Source: Nitrospinota bacterium (GTDB lineage Bacteria; Nitrospinota; Nitrospinia; JACRGO01). From it: a DNA stretch of 9,818 nt. Shown in pieces: positions 1 through 6,906 of this stretch; position 1 is the first letter of the stretch, and each line of letters opens with the position of its first letter. A program made the position numbers and the translations under genes. The notes beneath the pieces were generated by a model, which searched no databases, had not been told where the DNA came from, and saw nothing but the letters and a program-made list of their open reading frames with translations. The stretch covers positions 1 to 9,818 of the forward strand of contig JACRGO010000137.1 of NCBI GenBank assembly GCA_016212295.1. The letters run 5' to 3'.

Positions 1-41
1 ATGAGATTGCGTTCTTCTTTGGTCACGCGTGTGTAAGCCAT
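1..41 (-). CDS. Start of an IS30-like transposase gene (partial, runs off the left edge)
   Basis: Read on the minus strand, an ATG at 41-39 follows a clear Shine-Dalgarno AAGGAG (plus-strand 48-53) with a 6-nt spacer. The 13 visible codons translate to MAYTRVTKEERNL. The pattern M-x-Y-x-x-(L/V)-T-x-E-E-R-x-x-I is typical of the N-terminus of IS30-family transposases, whose helix-turn-helix DNA-binding region begins just after it. The DDE catalytic core would lie outside the window. The strong ribosome site supports a real start. The family call rests on very few residues, so another short-N-terminus protein is possible. Confidence 0.5.
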   Translation of the reverse strand, partial: MAYTRVTKEERNL

Positions 42-122
42 GTCGTTCTCCTTGTGTTGTGGCACAATACGAAGAACGTAGCTTACCTCGCGTGGCTTTT
101 TCTATCTACAAGTGTTGCAATA
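1..122 (-). mobile_element. Probable edge of an IS30-like insertion sequence (partial)
   Basis: The partial transposase start at 41-1 is preceded on its own strand by about 80 bp of leader. This runs through a segment reading TTGCAACACTTGTAGATAG on the minus strand (plus-strand about 104-122). IS30-family ends often carry a TGTTGCACTT-like core, and this segment is loosely similar, so the element edge is placed near 120. The other end and any target-site duplication are outside the window, so the boundary is an estimate. Confidence 0.35.
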
Positions 123-220
123 GCCGGTAGCGCGCGGGAATTTTAAAACGGTTGAGCTTCAATATTAACGGGAAACCTAACGTATTTTAGAGCTTAACCC
201 CAAAAAACGCCTCATAAAAA
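123..220. other. Intergenic stretch without a recognisable gene
   Basis: No open frame with a plausible start is seen. The only structure noticed is a 9-base inverted pair, GGTTGAGCT (150-158) and AGCTTAACC (191-199), containing one G-T pair and separated by 32 bases. It is too weak and widely spaced to name as a regulator or terminator. Confidence 0.3.
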
Positions 221-263
221 TTCCTTAACTTAATGGCAGTGTGGCAGGAGCCTGGGAACGAGA
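221..263 (+). repeat. 43-bp dispersed repeat, left copy
   Basis: Positions 221-241 are an exact reverse complement of 9685-9705 (21 of 21 bases). Positions 242-263 match the continuation of that copy (9684-9663) at 15 of 22 bases, ending in an identical GGGAACGAGA. The mismatches concentrate in the middle, where each copy keeps its own short self-complementary core: CAGG/CCTG here and TCCC/GGGA in the right copy. Structure kept while sequence changes suggests a hairpin-forming repeat rather than chance. The two copies face each other across about 9.4 kb. Confidence 0.75.
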
Positions 264-284
264 AACATTGAGGCTATGCGGGTT

Positions 285-333
285 CATGAAACAATATTGA
301 CGCTCAAAAAAGATTTTTTCTTCTTTGTTTCTC
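285..333 (+). promoter_or_regulatory. 49-bp upstream element shared by both receptor genes, copy 1
   Basis: Aligned by eye to 2851-2899, about 40 of 50 columns agree with two compensating one-base gaps. Conserved blocks are CATGAA, TTGA, a run of six A followed almost at once by six T, then CTT, TTTGT and CTC. The A-tract/T-tract centre is nearly palindromic. The element ends 91 bp before the chosen GTG start of the first receptor, or 55 bp before an in-frame TTG. The matching copy ends 57 bp before the second receptor. It could be an operator, an UP-like promoter element, or simply a remnant of the tandem duplication. Confidence 0.6.
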
Positions 334-424
334 ATTCTCAACGCAGTGAAATTCTACCCTCTAAATTTATTGACTCCGGGAAACTCTTTTGTTATGCTCT
401 AGCAGTTTTTTTTGGGGGGCATTT

Positions 425-2770
425 GTGAAATCATTCAATTTTTTTACTTACGGCATAGCTTTTTGCCTTTTTGTGGTTTATGCGGCATTTGAATGCCTTA
501 CAAACTTCACAGCCTTCCATTCATCACAACCCACAAAAAAAACAAATTTTCATCCAGCCATTATCCTTATAACGCTCCTGGTTTTGCATCTGGGCGGCCT
601 TCCTTGCCGGGCCTCGAATCTGGAAGATAAGCTTTTTGACCTTAGCGTAGAGGAACTCATGGAAGTGGAGATTATAACCGCTTCCGGCACAAAGGAAAAT
701 CTGAAGGAAGCCCCTGCAACCATGGTGGTTGTTACAGCAGAAGAGATAAAGCAACGGGGATATACGGATGTGACCGAAGTTCTCTATGATTTACCCGGCT
801 TTGACGTGATGCTGTACAACGGCACCTTTTATCTTACGGCATATCAGCGCGGCTACCGCACACCTTACACCAACAGGACCTTATTCATGATTAACGGGAT
901 AGAAGACAATGTCCTGTGGACCAACCACGCCGAAATCAACCGCCAATATCCCATGTCCAACATAAAAAAAATCGAGGTCATGTACGGACCGGCTAGCGCC
1001 GTTTATGGGCCCAATGCCTTTCTTGGAATTATTAATTTAATCACCTACGATGGAAGCGAGGTCCCGAAAGGAGAGGCCAGAATCAACCTGAATGCCCTTG
1101 GCGGAAGCTATAACTCCAAGGGAATAGACATGACGGTCCTGGGAAGGCCGGGAGAGGACATTTATTTTTCCGTTGCCGGAAAATTTTACAAGAGCGAGGA
1201 ACCTGATCTTACGGACAAATTCGGTTTTTTGAAAAAAGAGCAATTCAGTAACCCCAAGACATGGGGTCCATTGCTGGACTTCGAGCATTACAACCACAAG
1301 TTCGGCTCTTATTACGATCCCACGGATGACTATGGGATAATCGCGGACCTGCATTTCAAAGACCTGAAATTCGGGCTGATTTATTGGAAAAGAAAGGAGG
1401 GCTACGGGCCTTATTACCCTGCCGACCGCGCCCAGAACAACACCTTTTGGGGCTTCTCCAATAAACAGTATTATCTGGAATATGAAAAAAATATCAACAA
1501 ATCCATTAAGAGCCACACTTTGGCCCTTTACCGGGAAAGCCGCATTTTTGGGCTTTGGGCCGAAGCCGAGCCGGATTGGAATCCCGGGATGGAGGACTAT
1601 TCGTATATCAGCCTGACCCAGTGGAACTCCATCAATAATAATTGGTTGTTCAAGCAGAATTTTGAAATCTCGTTGCGTAAGAATCTGATGATAACAACGG
1701 GCTTGCAATATGACCGCAAGGAATTGACCAAGGCGTATGATATCCCAGGATATTGGGACACGGCGATCGATTCCTCGGCAGGCGGGAGCCAATATGGCAT
1801 AGGGCATAGCACGGACACAACCTATAAGCCTCCTTCAGGTCCTCTCTCCGAAATGCCGCCGTATAACCTGGCGTATTGGGACTCATTAGGTGGATTCGTC
1901 CAGGGGATTTTGGATATCGACCCGTTTCGTTTTAATGCTGGACTCAGGTATGACCATAATTCCCATTTTGGCGGCTCTATAAATCCTCGGGCCTCGGCTA
2001 TATACAACTTTTCAAAATCCCTGACCTTCAAGCTGCTTTACGGGGAGGCATACCAGGAACCATCGGTAAACCAGCTTTATGGCGGGTGGAGCGGCCGCAA
2101 GGCGAATCCAGACATGAAGCCTGAAAGCGCCAGGAATATAGAGTTTATCACCATGCACCAGATTAATCGTTTTTCACACGAAGCTTCCTTTTATTATTCC
2201 CATTATTCAAATGTTATAAAGGAAGAGTCCGAGAATTCCGGTAACAGGGACATATATGGAATTGAATACAGGGCGAAATCCTCCTTCCCGAATTTTATAC
2301 CCGGTTCCTCGGACATTACCGGCTATTTCAACTACACGTATACAGATGTGACAAGCAGTTTTCGTTATAACCATGATCTTGGCGCCTGGGAGCAAGGCGA
2401 TACGAACCTTGGAGACATAGCCCCCCATAAATTCAATATCGGGGTCAACGTGCCGGCCTGGAGCCATTGGAATATCAACCTGCGGGAAAATTTCGTGGGC
2501 GAAAGAGAGTTCTACACGCGCAATCCCTTGCGGGCGGAAGGTAAAAAGCTGGATTCCTATTTCGTGCTTAATGGCGTGCTTTCCTATCATTATGGCCAAG
2601 TTGACGTCAGTTTTAAGGTCCTCAATCTTCTGAATGAAAACTACTTTATCCCCGGAGCGGACAAAGCAGATAGCGGTGACGATTTCATCAAAAGGTCCAA
2701 AGGGTACTACAATTCCATCGTTCCGGAACCTGGACGTTCCTATTGGGTGAATTTAAATCTGCACTTCTGA
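425..2770 (+). CDS. TonB-dependent outer-membrane receptor (first of a tandem pair)
   Basis: This is a 781-residue TonB-dependent receptor, within the family's usual length, which would import a scarce ligand across the outer membrane using TonB/ExbBD energy. A TonB-box-like VEIITAS lies near residues 81-87. A plug domain follows (about 93-210), ending in the hallmark IEVMYGPASAVYGPNAFLG. The rest is a beta-barrel with INPRAS, LLYGEAYQEPS and NPDMKPESA motifs, finishing in a C-terminal Phe (NLNLHF) as expected of an outer-membrane protein. The start is uncertain. No ATG precedes the mature domain in frame. GTG at 425 follows a G-run at about a 5-base spacing, and TTG at 389 is the alternative. 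The N-terminus is unusually long and has two hydrophobic stretches (about residues 6-25 and 46-60); the second looks like the true signal peptide. The substrate cannot be told from sequence. It is clearly paralogous to the next gene. Confidence 0.93.
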   Translation: MKSFNFFTYGIAFCLFVVYAAFECLTNFTAFHSSQPTKKTNFHPAIILITLLVLHLGGLPCRASNLEDKLFDLSVEELMEVEIITASGTKENLKEAPATMVVVTAEEIKQRGYTDVTEVLYDLPGFDVMLYNGTFYLTAYQRGYRTPYTNRTLFMINGIEDNVLWTNHAEINRQYPMSNIKKIEVMYGPASAVYGPNAFLGIINLITYDGSEVPKGEARINLNALGGSYNSKGIDMTVLGRPGEDIYFSVAGKFYKSEEPDLTDKFGFLKKEQFSNPKTWGPLLDFEHYNHKFGSYYDPTDDYGIIADLHFKDLKFGLIYWKRKEGYGPYYPADRAQNNTFWGFSNKQYYLEYEKNINKSIKSHTLALYRESRIFGLWAEAEPDWNPGMEDYSYISLTQWNSINNNWLFKQNFEISLRKNLMITTGLQYDRKELTKAYDIPGYWDTAIDSSAGGSQYGIGHSTDTTYKPPSGPLSEMPPYNLAYWDSLGGFVQGILDIDPFRFNAGLRYDHNSHFGGSINPRASAIYNFSKSLTFKLLYGEAYQEPSVNQLYGGWSGRKANPDMKPESARNIEFITMHQINRFSHEASFYYSHYSNVIKEESENSGNRDIYGIEYRAKSSFPNFIPGSSDITGYFNYTYTDVTSSFRYNHDLGAWEQGDTNLGDIAPHKFNIGVNVPAWSHWNINLRENFVGEREFYTRNPLRAEGKKLDSYFVLNGVLSYHYGQVDVSFKVLNLLNENYFIPGADKADSGDDFIKRSKGYYNSIVPEPGRSYWVNLNLHF

Positions 2771-2850
2771 GTTACAAGCCTAGTCAAATCCGTTATAACC
2801 AAAAAAATGTTTTAGCCGAGGTTTGTCTTCTCTAAACGCATTTTAAAAAA
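2771..2850. other. Intergenic gap between the two receptors
   Basis: This AT-rich, non-coding segment leads up to the second shared element. No GC-rich stem followed by a T-run is seen, so there is no convincing intrinsic terminator for the first receptor. The spacing is large enough for separate promoters. Confidence 0.35.
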
Positions 2851-2899
2851 CATGAAGTAATCTTGAGGCGCAAAAAAATTTTTTCTTGATTTGTCACTC
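2851..2899 (+). promoter_or_regulatory. 49-bp upstream element shared by both receptor genes, copy 2
   Basis: This is the counterpart of 285-333, with the same order of blocks: CATGAA, TTGA, seven A then six T, CTT, TTTGT, CTC. It sits immediately upstream of a TATAAT at 2904-2909. The A/T tract therefore falls in the region where an UP element, a weak -35 or an operator would act. The coding regions of the two receptors have diverged much further than this element, which argues for selection on it. Confidence 0.6.
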
Positions 2900-2903
2900 G
2901 CGG

Positions 2904-2909
2904 TATAAT
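2904..2909 (+). promoter_or_regulatory. Candidate -10 box of the second receptor
   Basis: A perfect TATAAT lies 47 bp upstream of the ATG at 2957. The matching -35 region (about 2881-2886, TTTTCT) is poor, which fits a promoter that relies on an activator or on the adjacent A/T-tract element. The first receptor has no equally good -10 at the same place. Confidence 0.4.
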
Positions 2910-2956
2910 AAAATTTTTGGCCTTGGCTTCACGATTCCTTCACGAAAGAAACTTTT

Positions 2957-5155
2957 ATGGCAAAGAAAACCTTTTTGCTGTTTTTCCTGGTAATATTTCT
3001 CTCCACCACACCCATTCAAGCAGGTGTGCTCCGGCCCGATGAAATTTTCGAAATGTCCCTGGCGGAGCTGATGGACATCGAGGTGGTCACGGCCACAAGG
3101 ACAGCGCAAAAGCTGTCCGAGGCCCCGGCCAATATGATCGTCATCACTAAACGGCAGATAAAAGAAAGGGGGTACGTCAATCTCCTGGATTTAATCCAAG
3201 ACCTGCCTAATGTGGATGTGCATAAAAATGCGGGGGAAGAGTTTTTCAGTATAATAAACTTTCGAGGTTCTGAAAACCAAACGCGTTTTGTCATCATGCA
3301 AGACAACAAAAGGATAAACTCTCCCACAAGTGACGCTGTTCCAATTGCCGGCAACTTTCCATTATATAACGCGGAACAAGTCGAGATTATTTTTGGTCCT
3401 GGATCCGCTCTTTACGGCGCGGATGCCTTTGCCGGCATCATTAATATCATTACACAGGAAGCAGAGGAAATCGATGGCGCCGTTATGTCTTCTTCTATTG
3501 GACAATACGGCCATTATTACGACTACCTCAATGTCGGGAAGAAACTGGCGGAGAACGTGAACTTTTCCTTCGGCGGACACTGGAACCATTCGGACAATGC
3601 GGATCTCTCCAAATATTATCCAAAGGAGTTCGAGAAAACCGATCTTAAAACCTATGGAGGCGACATAGTCAGAACCGCCGAGAACAGGGAAAAATATTAT
3701 TTCGGAACTGGCAGTTATAGCGCTTACGCTAAACTCGATATTGACAGACATTTTACCCTGGGGTTTAACCAGTCTTATTTCCGGGGTCCCACTACCGCCG
3801 GTGTCAGGCCAGAAATGTCCGTTTTTGGGCCGGAAGAAAAGTGGGAAACACTCATTCGCGACTATTATGGGGAATACAGGCTAGCCATAACGGATAATCT
3901 CTCTGGAAAATCCACCCTTAGCTATTCCACATACGAGGTCCTGCCGGATTCAAAATATAAAAATATCTATGTGGACTTTAATGACGCCTATAAATACGCC
4001 CACAGCAAGAAATTCATGCTGGAACAACAGGTAAATTATCGTATATCTGATAAGCACCAGCTTGTTGTCGGGGTCTCCTGGGAGGATTTTTACTCTCTTC
4101 CAAAGACTTATGACCTAAGCTGGCCCTATAACAGAAGCCTGCCGTCCTCCATGCAGGGATATACCTATATCGGAACAACCCTGCCGGTGAAAATTTTTGA
4201 ATTGAATTACAGCAATATCGCAGGCTATGCCCAGTGGCAATCAAAATGGACCAATATGATTTCCAGCACCATTGGTGTCCGGTACGACTATAACTCAAGG
4301 TACGGCAAGACTATTAACCCCAGGGCGGGACTTATTGTGAAACCCTGGGAACCAACCACTGTTAAAATTCTTTATGGTGAAGCTTATTTTGCTCCTACGC
4401 CTTACATTGCTTACCAAACCTTTGGGGCCTTCACCGGAGCCACCAACGCTAATGGTGAGTACATCAGTAATTTCTTTAATATACCCAATCCGGACTTAAA
4501 ACCTGAGAAAGCAAGGACTCCTGAAATCAGCATCAGCCAGGAAATTAATCCTGATTTTAATTTGACACTCTCAGGGTATTACTTAACGCTGAGCAATATG
4601 ACAAATTATGTGAATTACAATACGACCTCTAACTACATTGAGGGAGGCGAAATACTGTCTTGGCGGAGGTACGAAAACTTTGGAAAAACCATCTTGTATG
4701 GCGGGGATCTTCGCGCGGATTACCATATGCAAATTGGAAATGCGGATTTAAAAGTTTGGGGGAACTACTCCTTTGCGGATGGGTATGTGGACGACACCAT
4801 CAATCCCAGGGCTGAGCTTATACTGGTTGCAAAGAACAAAATAAAGGGGGGGCTCACCGCTACCTTTGCCAATCATAAATACTTTATAACTCCAATGTTC
4901 CGATGGATAGGCGAGACTCAAACACGATGGAAGGAGACTAATGATAAAACGAAACGTGTAAGGGTGGATGATTATGTCGTTGTTGATCTTAATTCCGGGG
5001 TGAATGATCTTTTTATTCCAGGCCTGTCAGCGTATCTGAATGTTAGAAACCTCCTTGATAACCGCTACTATAACGCGGCAGGTGGCGGCTCCAATTTCAG
5101 ATTTTCACCGCAAGACCCCATTTGCGTCACAGGGACCCTGGAGTATAAATATTAA
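2957..5155 (+). CDS. TonB-dependent outer-membrane receptor (second of a tandem pair)
   Basis: This 732-residue receptor has a standard Sec signal peptide (residues 1-22, cut after IQA). A TonB-box-like IEVVTATR (41-48) resembles the BtuB DTLVVTA box. The plug domain (about 55-168) contains QVEIIFGPGSALYGADAFAG and NIIT. A beta-barrel follows, ending in a C-terminal Tyr (GTLEYKY). It shares the MSLAELMDIE lead-in, SEAPANM, RGY, INPRA, LYGEAY and NPDLKPEKAR motifs with the preceding receptor, so the two are tandem paralogues. The barrels differ substantially, suggesting different ligands. No good Shine-Dalgarno precedes the ATG, but the start gives a normal signal peptide. The family covers siderophores, haem, cobalamin, nickel complexes and glycans; nothing in the sequence picks one. 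Confidence 0.94.
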   Translation: MAKKTFLLFFLVIFLSTTPIQAGVLRPDEIFEMSLAELMDIEVVTATRTAQKLSEAPANMIVITKRQIKERGYVNLLDLIQDLPNVDVHKNAGEEFFSIINFRGSENQTRFVIMQDNKRINSPTSDAVPIAGNFPLYNAEQVEIIFGPGSALYGADAFAGIINIITQEAEEIDGAVMSSSIGQYGHYYDYLNVGKKLAENVNFSFGGHWNHSDNADLSKYYPKEFEKTDLKTYGGDIVRTAENREKYYFGTGSYSAYAKLDIDRHFTLGFNQSYFRGPTTAGVRPEMSVFGPEEKWETLIRDYYGEYRLAITDNLSGKSTLSYSTYEVLPDSKYKNIYVDFNDAYKYAHSKKFMLEQQVNYRISDKHQLVVGVSWEDFYSLPKTYDLSWPYNRSLPSSMQGYTYIGTTLPVKIFELNYSNIAGYAQWQSKWTNMISSTIGVRYDYNSRYGKTINPRAGLIVKPWEPTTVKILYGEAYFAPTPYIAYQTFGAFTGATNANGEYISNFFNIPNPDLKPEKARTPEISISQEINPDFNLTLSGYYLTLSNMTNYVNYNTTSNYIEGGEILSWRRYENFGKTILYGGDLRADYHMQIGNADLKVWGNYSFADGYVDDTINPRAELILVAKNKIKGGLTATFANHKYFITPMFRWIGETQTRWKETNDKTKRVRVDDYVVVDLNSGVNDLFIPGLSAYLNVRNLLDNRYYNAAGGGSNFRFSPQDPICVTGTLEYKY

Positions 5156-5219
5156 AATTCCATTTTTTCTTCGCGCTCTCCGTGGTTATTCATTCCTTTC
5201 CTAATGTAAACTGTTCCCC

Positions 5220-5750
5220 ATGCCTGAACTTCCAAGAATTACAATACTAGGAATAGGGAACATACTGCTGAAAGACGAAGGGGTGGGCGTCAGGGTGGCG
5301 GAGTTCCTTCAGTCCAAATACCGTTTTCCCGGAAATGTTTCCGTGTACGACGGCGGAGTCACGGGACTCCTCGGCCTGGTCCCGATAATCGAGGACACGG
5401 ACCATCTTGTGGTGATAGACGCCATACGCGGCGGCGGCCCGCCTGGCGCGCTCCACAGGCACGATATTTCCGAGTTCAAGTTGAGGCTCCCTAAAAAACT
5501 CTCCATGCACGACGTGGGGTTCGTCGAGTGCCTCACAGTGGTGGAGTTGAGCGGGAAGATGCCCAAGACAGCGGTGGTGGTTGGAGTAGAGCCTGAGGAT
5601 TGTGAAACCTTGGAGATCGGGCTTACGGCCACGGTCCAGGCCGCGGTCATCCCACTCGCGGAGCGCGTACTGGAGGAACTGTCGGCGCTGGGGGTTACAG
5701 CATGCGCTGAATCCACCTTGGCTTCCTGCCCTCTGCCCCCTGATCCCTGA
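5220..5750 (+). CDS. [NiFe]-hydrogenase maturation protease (HyaD/HybD/HupD type, peptidase family M52)
   Basis: The product (176 residues; E. coli HybD has about 164) removes the C-terminal tail of a [NiFe]-hydrogenase large subunit after nickel insertion, in the cytoplasm. The family signature is complete: GIGNILLKDEGVGVRVAE at 11-28 with metal-binding Glu20, DGGVTG at 45-50, VIDAIRGG with Asp67, and SMHDVG with His97. These correspond to HybD Glu16, Asp62 and His93. VGVEPED at 121-127 is also typical. No hydrogenase structural gene is in the window, so its partner lies elsewhere. It follows the second receptor by 64 bp with no visible terminator, so co-transcription is possible. Hand-counted GC over 5221-5700 is about 58%, well above the receptors. 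The last dozen residues are Pro/Cys-rich and probably a non-functional tail. No Shine-Dalgarno is evident before the ATG. Confidence 0.93.
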   Translation: MPELPRITILGIGNILLKDEGVGVRVAEFLQSKYRFPGNVSVYDGGVTGLLGLVPIIEDTDHLVVIDAIRGGGPPGALHRHDISEFKLRLPKKLSMHDVGFVECLTVVELSGKMPKTAVVVGVEPEDCETLEIGLTATVQAAVIPLAERVLEELSALGVTACAESTLASCPLPPDP

Positions 5751-5761
5751 CCACTTGAGTA

Positions 5762-6556
5762 TTATTTTTTTCCTTCCGAACCGTTGCCTTTCGCGCCGGT
5801 GAGATGGCCGAGTTGTTTATCTATGGACTGCATGAGCTTCTGGGTGGAGTCGGTGTAATTTTTCATCGCCTTGGAGTTCTCCACTATGCTGGCTTTCAGG
5901 ATGCCCGCAAGGTCCAGGAGCTTTTTATCTATGCCAGATAGATCGGATTGCGTTTTTTCCGGTTTCTTGGAAAGTTCCTTAAGGGATTCCTTGCTGATTT
6001 TCACCAGTTCCGATATTTTTTCAGAGGACGCCTTAAGTTCCGCCTGGAACGCTTCTCTCCCGGCTTTTTCCGCCTCGAGAGAGGCTTTTAACGCCTCCAC
6101 CAGACCGTTCATTTTTTCTTCCATGGATACCATTCTGGATTTACCATCCTGTTTGAGTTCTCCCAGGATGGACTTGGAATTATCCTTGATTTCCCGAAGC
6201 AGTGTGGATGAGTCCTCCATCAATAAACGTAATCTCTCCTGCGTTTGGGCAAGGGTCCTGGAATTTTTCTCCAATTGAAGGCCGAGGGACTGGTTCAATT
6301 CGTCCAGTTTCGTCAGGAGATGTTGGGTGTCGTCCTTGATGACCTTGATGTCCTGAGTGGACGACGCCTGGTTCTCCAGGGAGGTCTTTTGAAAGCTATC
6401 CAGTTTTTCGTAAAGGATGGCGATATCGTTGCGTATGTCCTTGACTTCCTTCTCGCCCACCCAGGCTAAGGAGAGAGCAGGGGAGAGAAAAAGAGCGGCG
6501 AAAAAAGAAAAAATCGTGATAATGGTTACAGGATTCTTTTTGTTCAGTTTGTTCAT
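5762..6556 (-). CDS. Secreted (periplasmic) coiled-coil protein of unknown function
   Basis: This 264-residue protein has a classic Sec signal peptide (basic MNKLNKK, hydrophobic 10-29, ALSLA|W cut near 31). The remainder is almost entirely charged heptad-like helix (about 34-250) rich in Lys, Glu, Ser and Leu, with no cysteine and a Gly/Lys/Glu-rich end. The frame stays open further upstream, but ATG at 6556 is chosen because it has a good ribosome site and starts the signal peptide. No enzymatic motif is visible. The early helix recalls the coiled-coil N-terminus of CpoB/YbgF-like proteins but lacks their TPR repeats. It lies on the same strand as two periplasmic foldases but is separated from them by 350 bp. 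It converges with the hydrogenase protease gene, leaving only 11 bp between the two stops. Confidence 0.85.
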   Translation of the reverse strand: MNKLNKKNPVTIITIFSFFAALFLSPALSLAWVGEKEVKDIRNDIAILYEKLDSFQKTSLENQASSTQDIKVIKDDTQHLLTKLDELNQSLGLQLEKNSRTLAQTQERLRLLMEDSSTLLREIKDNSKSILGELKQDGKSRMVSMEEKMNGLVEALKASLEAEKAGREAFQAELKASSEKISELVKISKESLKELSKKPEKTQSDLSGIDKKLLDLAGILKASIVENSKAMKNYTDSTQKLMQSIDKQLGHLTGAKGNGSEGKK

Positions 6557-6564
6557 GGTGGTAT

Positions 6565-6570
6565 TCCTTT
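6565..6570 (-). promoter_or_regulatory. Ribosome binding site fixing the start of the coiled-coil gene
   Basis: On the minus strand this reads AAAGGA, 8 bases before the ATG at 6556. The longer open frame reaching 6694 would add 46 residues ahead of the signal peptide and has no comparable site. Confidence 0.6.
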
Positions 6571-6730
6571 CAATTAAGAATAAGTATCGCAATAGTCCAT
6601 AGAGACCAGTGATAAAGAAAGCAAGATAGCGCGGGGAAAAATTATCTTTTTCTTTTCTGGTCCCTGGCCCCAGGCCCCTGCAAAACAAATACATAAAACT
6701 TTGCTAAAAAAACAAAATGTTATGAAACTC
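6571..6730. other. AT-rich spacer upstream of the coiled-coil gene
   Basis: No gene is seen. It holds a short stem CCTGG/CCAGG at 6663-6674 with only two bases between the arms and no T-run after it on either strand. The promoter of the minus-strand coiled-coil gene should lie here or in the adjacent repeat, but no confident -35/-10 pair was identified. Confidence 0.3.
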
Positions 6731-6870
6731 CAAATCTCAATTGTCAAATAACAAATAAATCTCAATAACCAAAATTACAAATGACAAACAAGGAAATGTA
6801 GTTGTTTTGGACATTCAGTAATTGTAATTTGTAATTTATTTGTAATTTGCTATTTGTCATTTGGGATTTT
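6731..6870. repeat. AT-rich imperfect inverted repeat (large hairpin, MITE-like)
   Basis: The left arm begins CAAATCTCAATTGTCAAATA at 6731. The reverse complement of the right end (6870-6850) reads AAAATCCCAAATGACAAATAG, which is closely related. The interior continues with alternating ACAAAT/AATTACAA words on the left and ATTTGTAATTT words on the right, around a centre near 6795-6815. The whole could fold into a hairpin of about 140 nt. Arms built from CAAATGACAAA/TTTGTCATTTG words recall dispersed non-coding repeats seen in some environmental Proteobacteria and relatives; that comparison is from memory. Confidence 0.6.
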
Positions 6871-6885
6871 GCTTTCCCTTTGGTT

Positions 6886-6898
6886 GCGGCGAAGCCGC
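6886..6898 (-). terminator. GC hairpin just downstream of the SurA-like gene (possible weak terminator)
   Basis: GCGGC GAA GCCGC forms a perfect 5-bp stem with a 3-base loop, 8 bases beyond the stop of the minus-strand foldase gene at 6907. In the minus-strand direction it is not followed by a run of T. It may act only as an mRNA 3' end barrier, or be part of the neighbouring repeat. Confidence 0.3.
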
Positions 6899-6906
6899 GC
6901 CATGAA

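Noticed and set aside
306-320. A-tract/T-tract as an intrinsic terminator
   Set aside because: The stem would be all A-U. The same sequence recurs upstream of another receptor in promoter-like position, so a regulatory reading fits better.
1037-1807. Minus-strand open frame of 256 codons
   Set aside because: It lies wholly inside the first receptor, whose plus-strand frame has strong family motifs. The antisense product shows no domain or signal and is a by-product of codon usage.
5751-5761. Shared bidirectional terminator between the converging genes
   Set aside because: Only 11 bp separate the stops and no stem with a T-run is seen there or in the flanking coding ends.
6557-6694. 46-residue N-terminal extension of the coiled-coil protein
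   Set aside because: It would bury a textbook signal peptide, while the ATG at 6556 has a well-spaced AAAGGA site.
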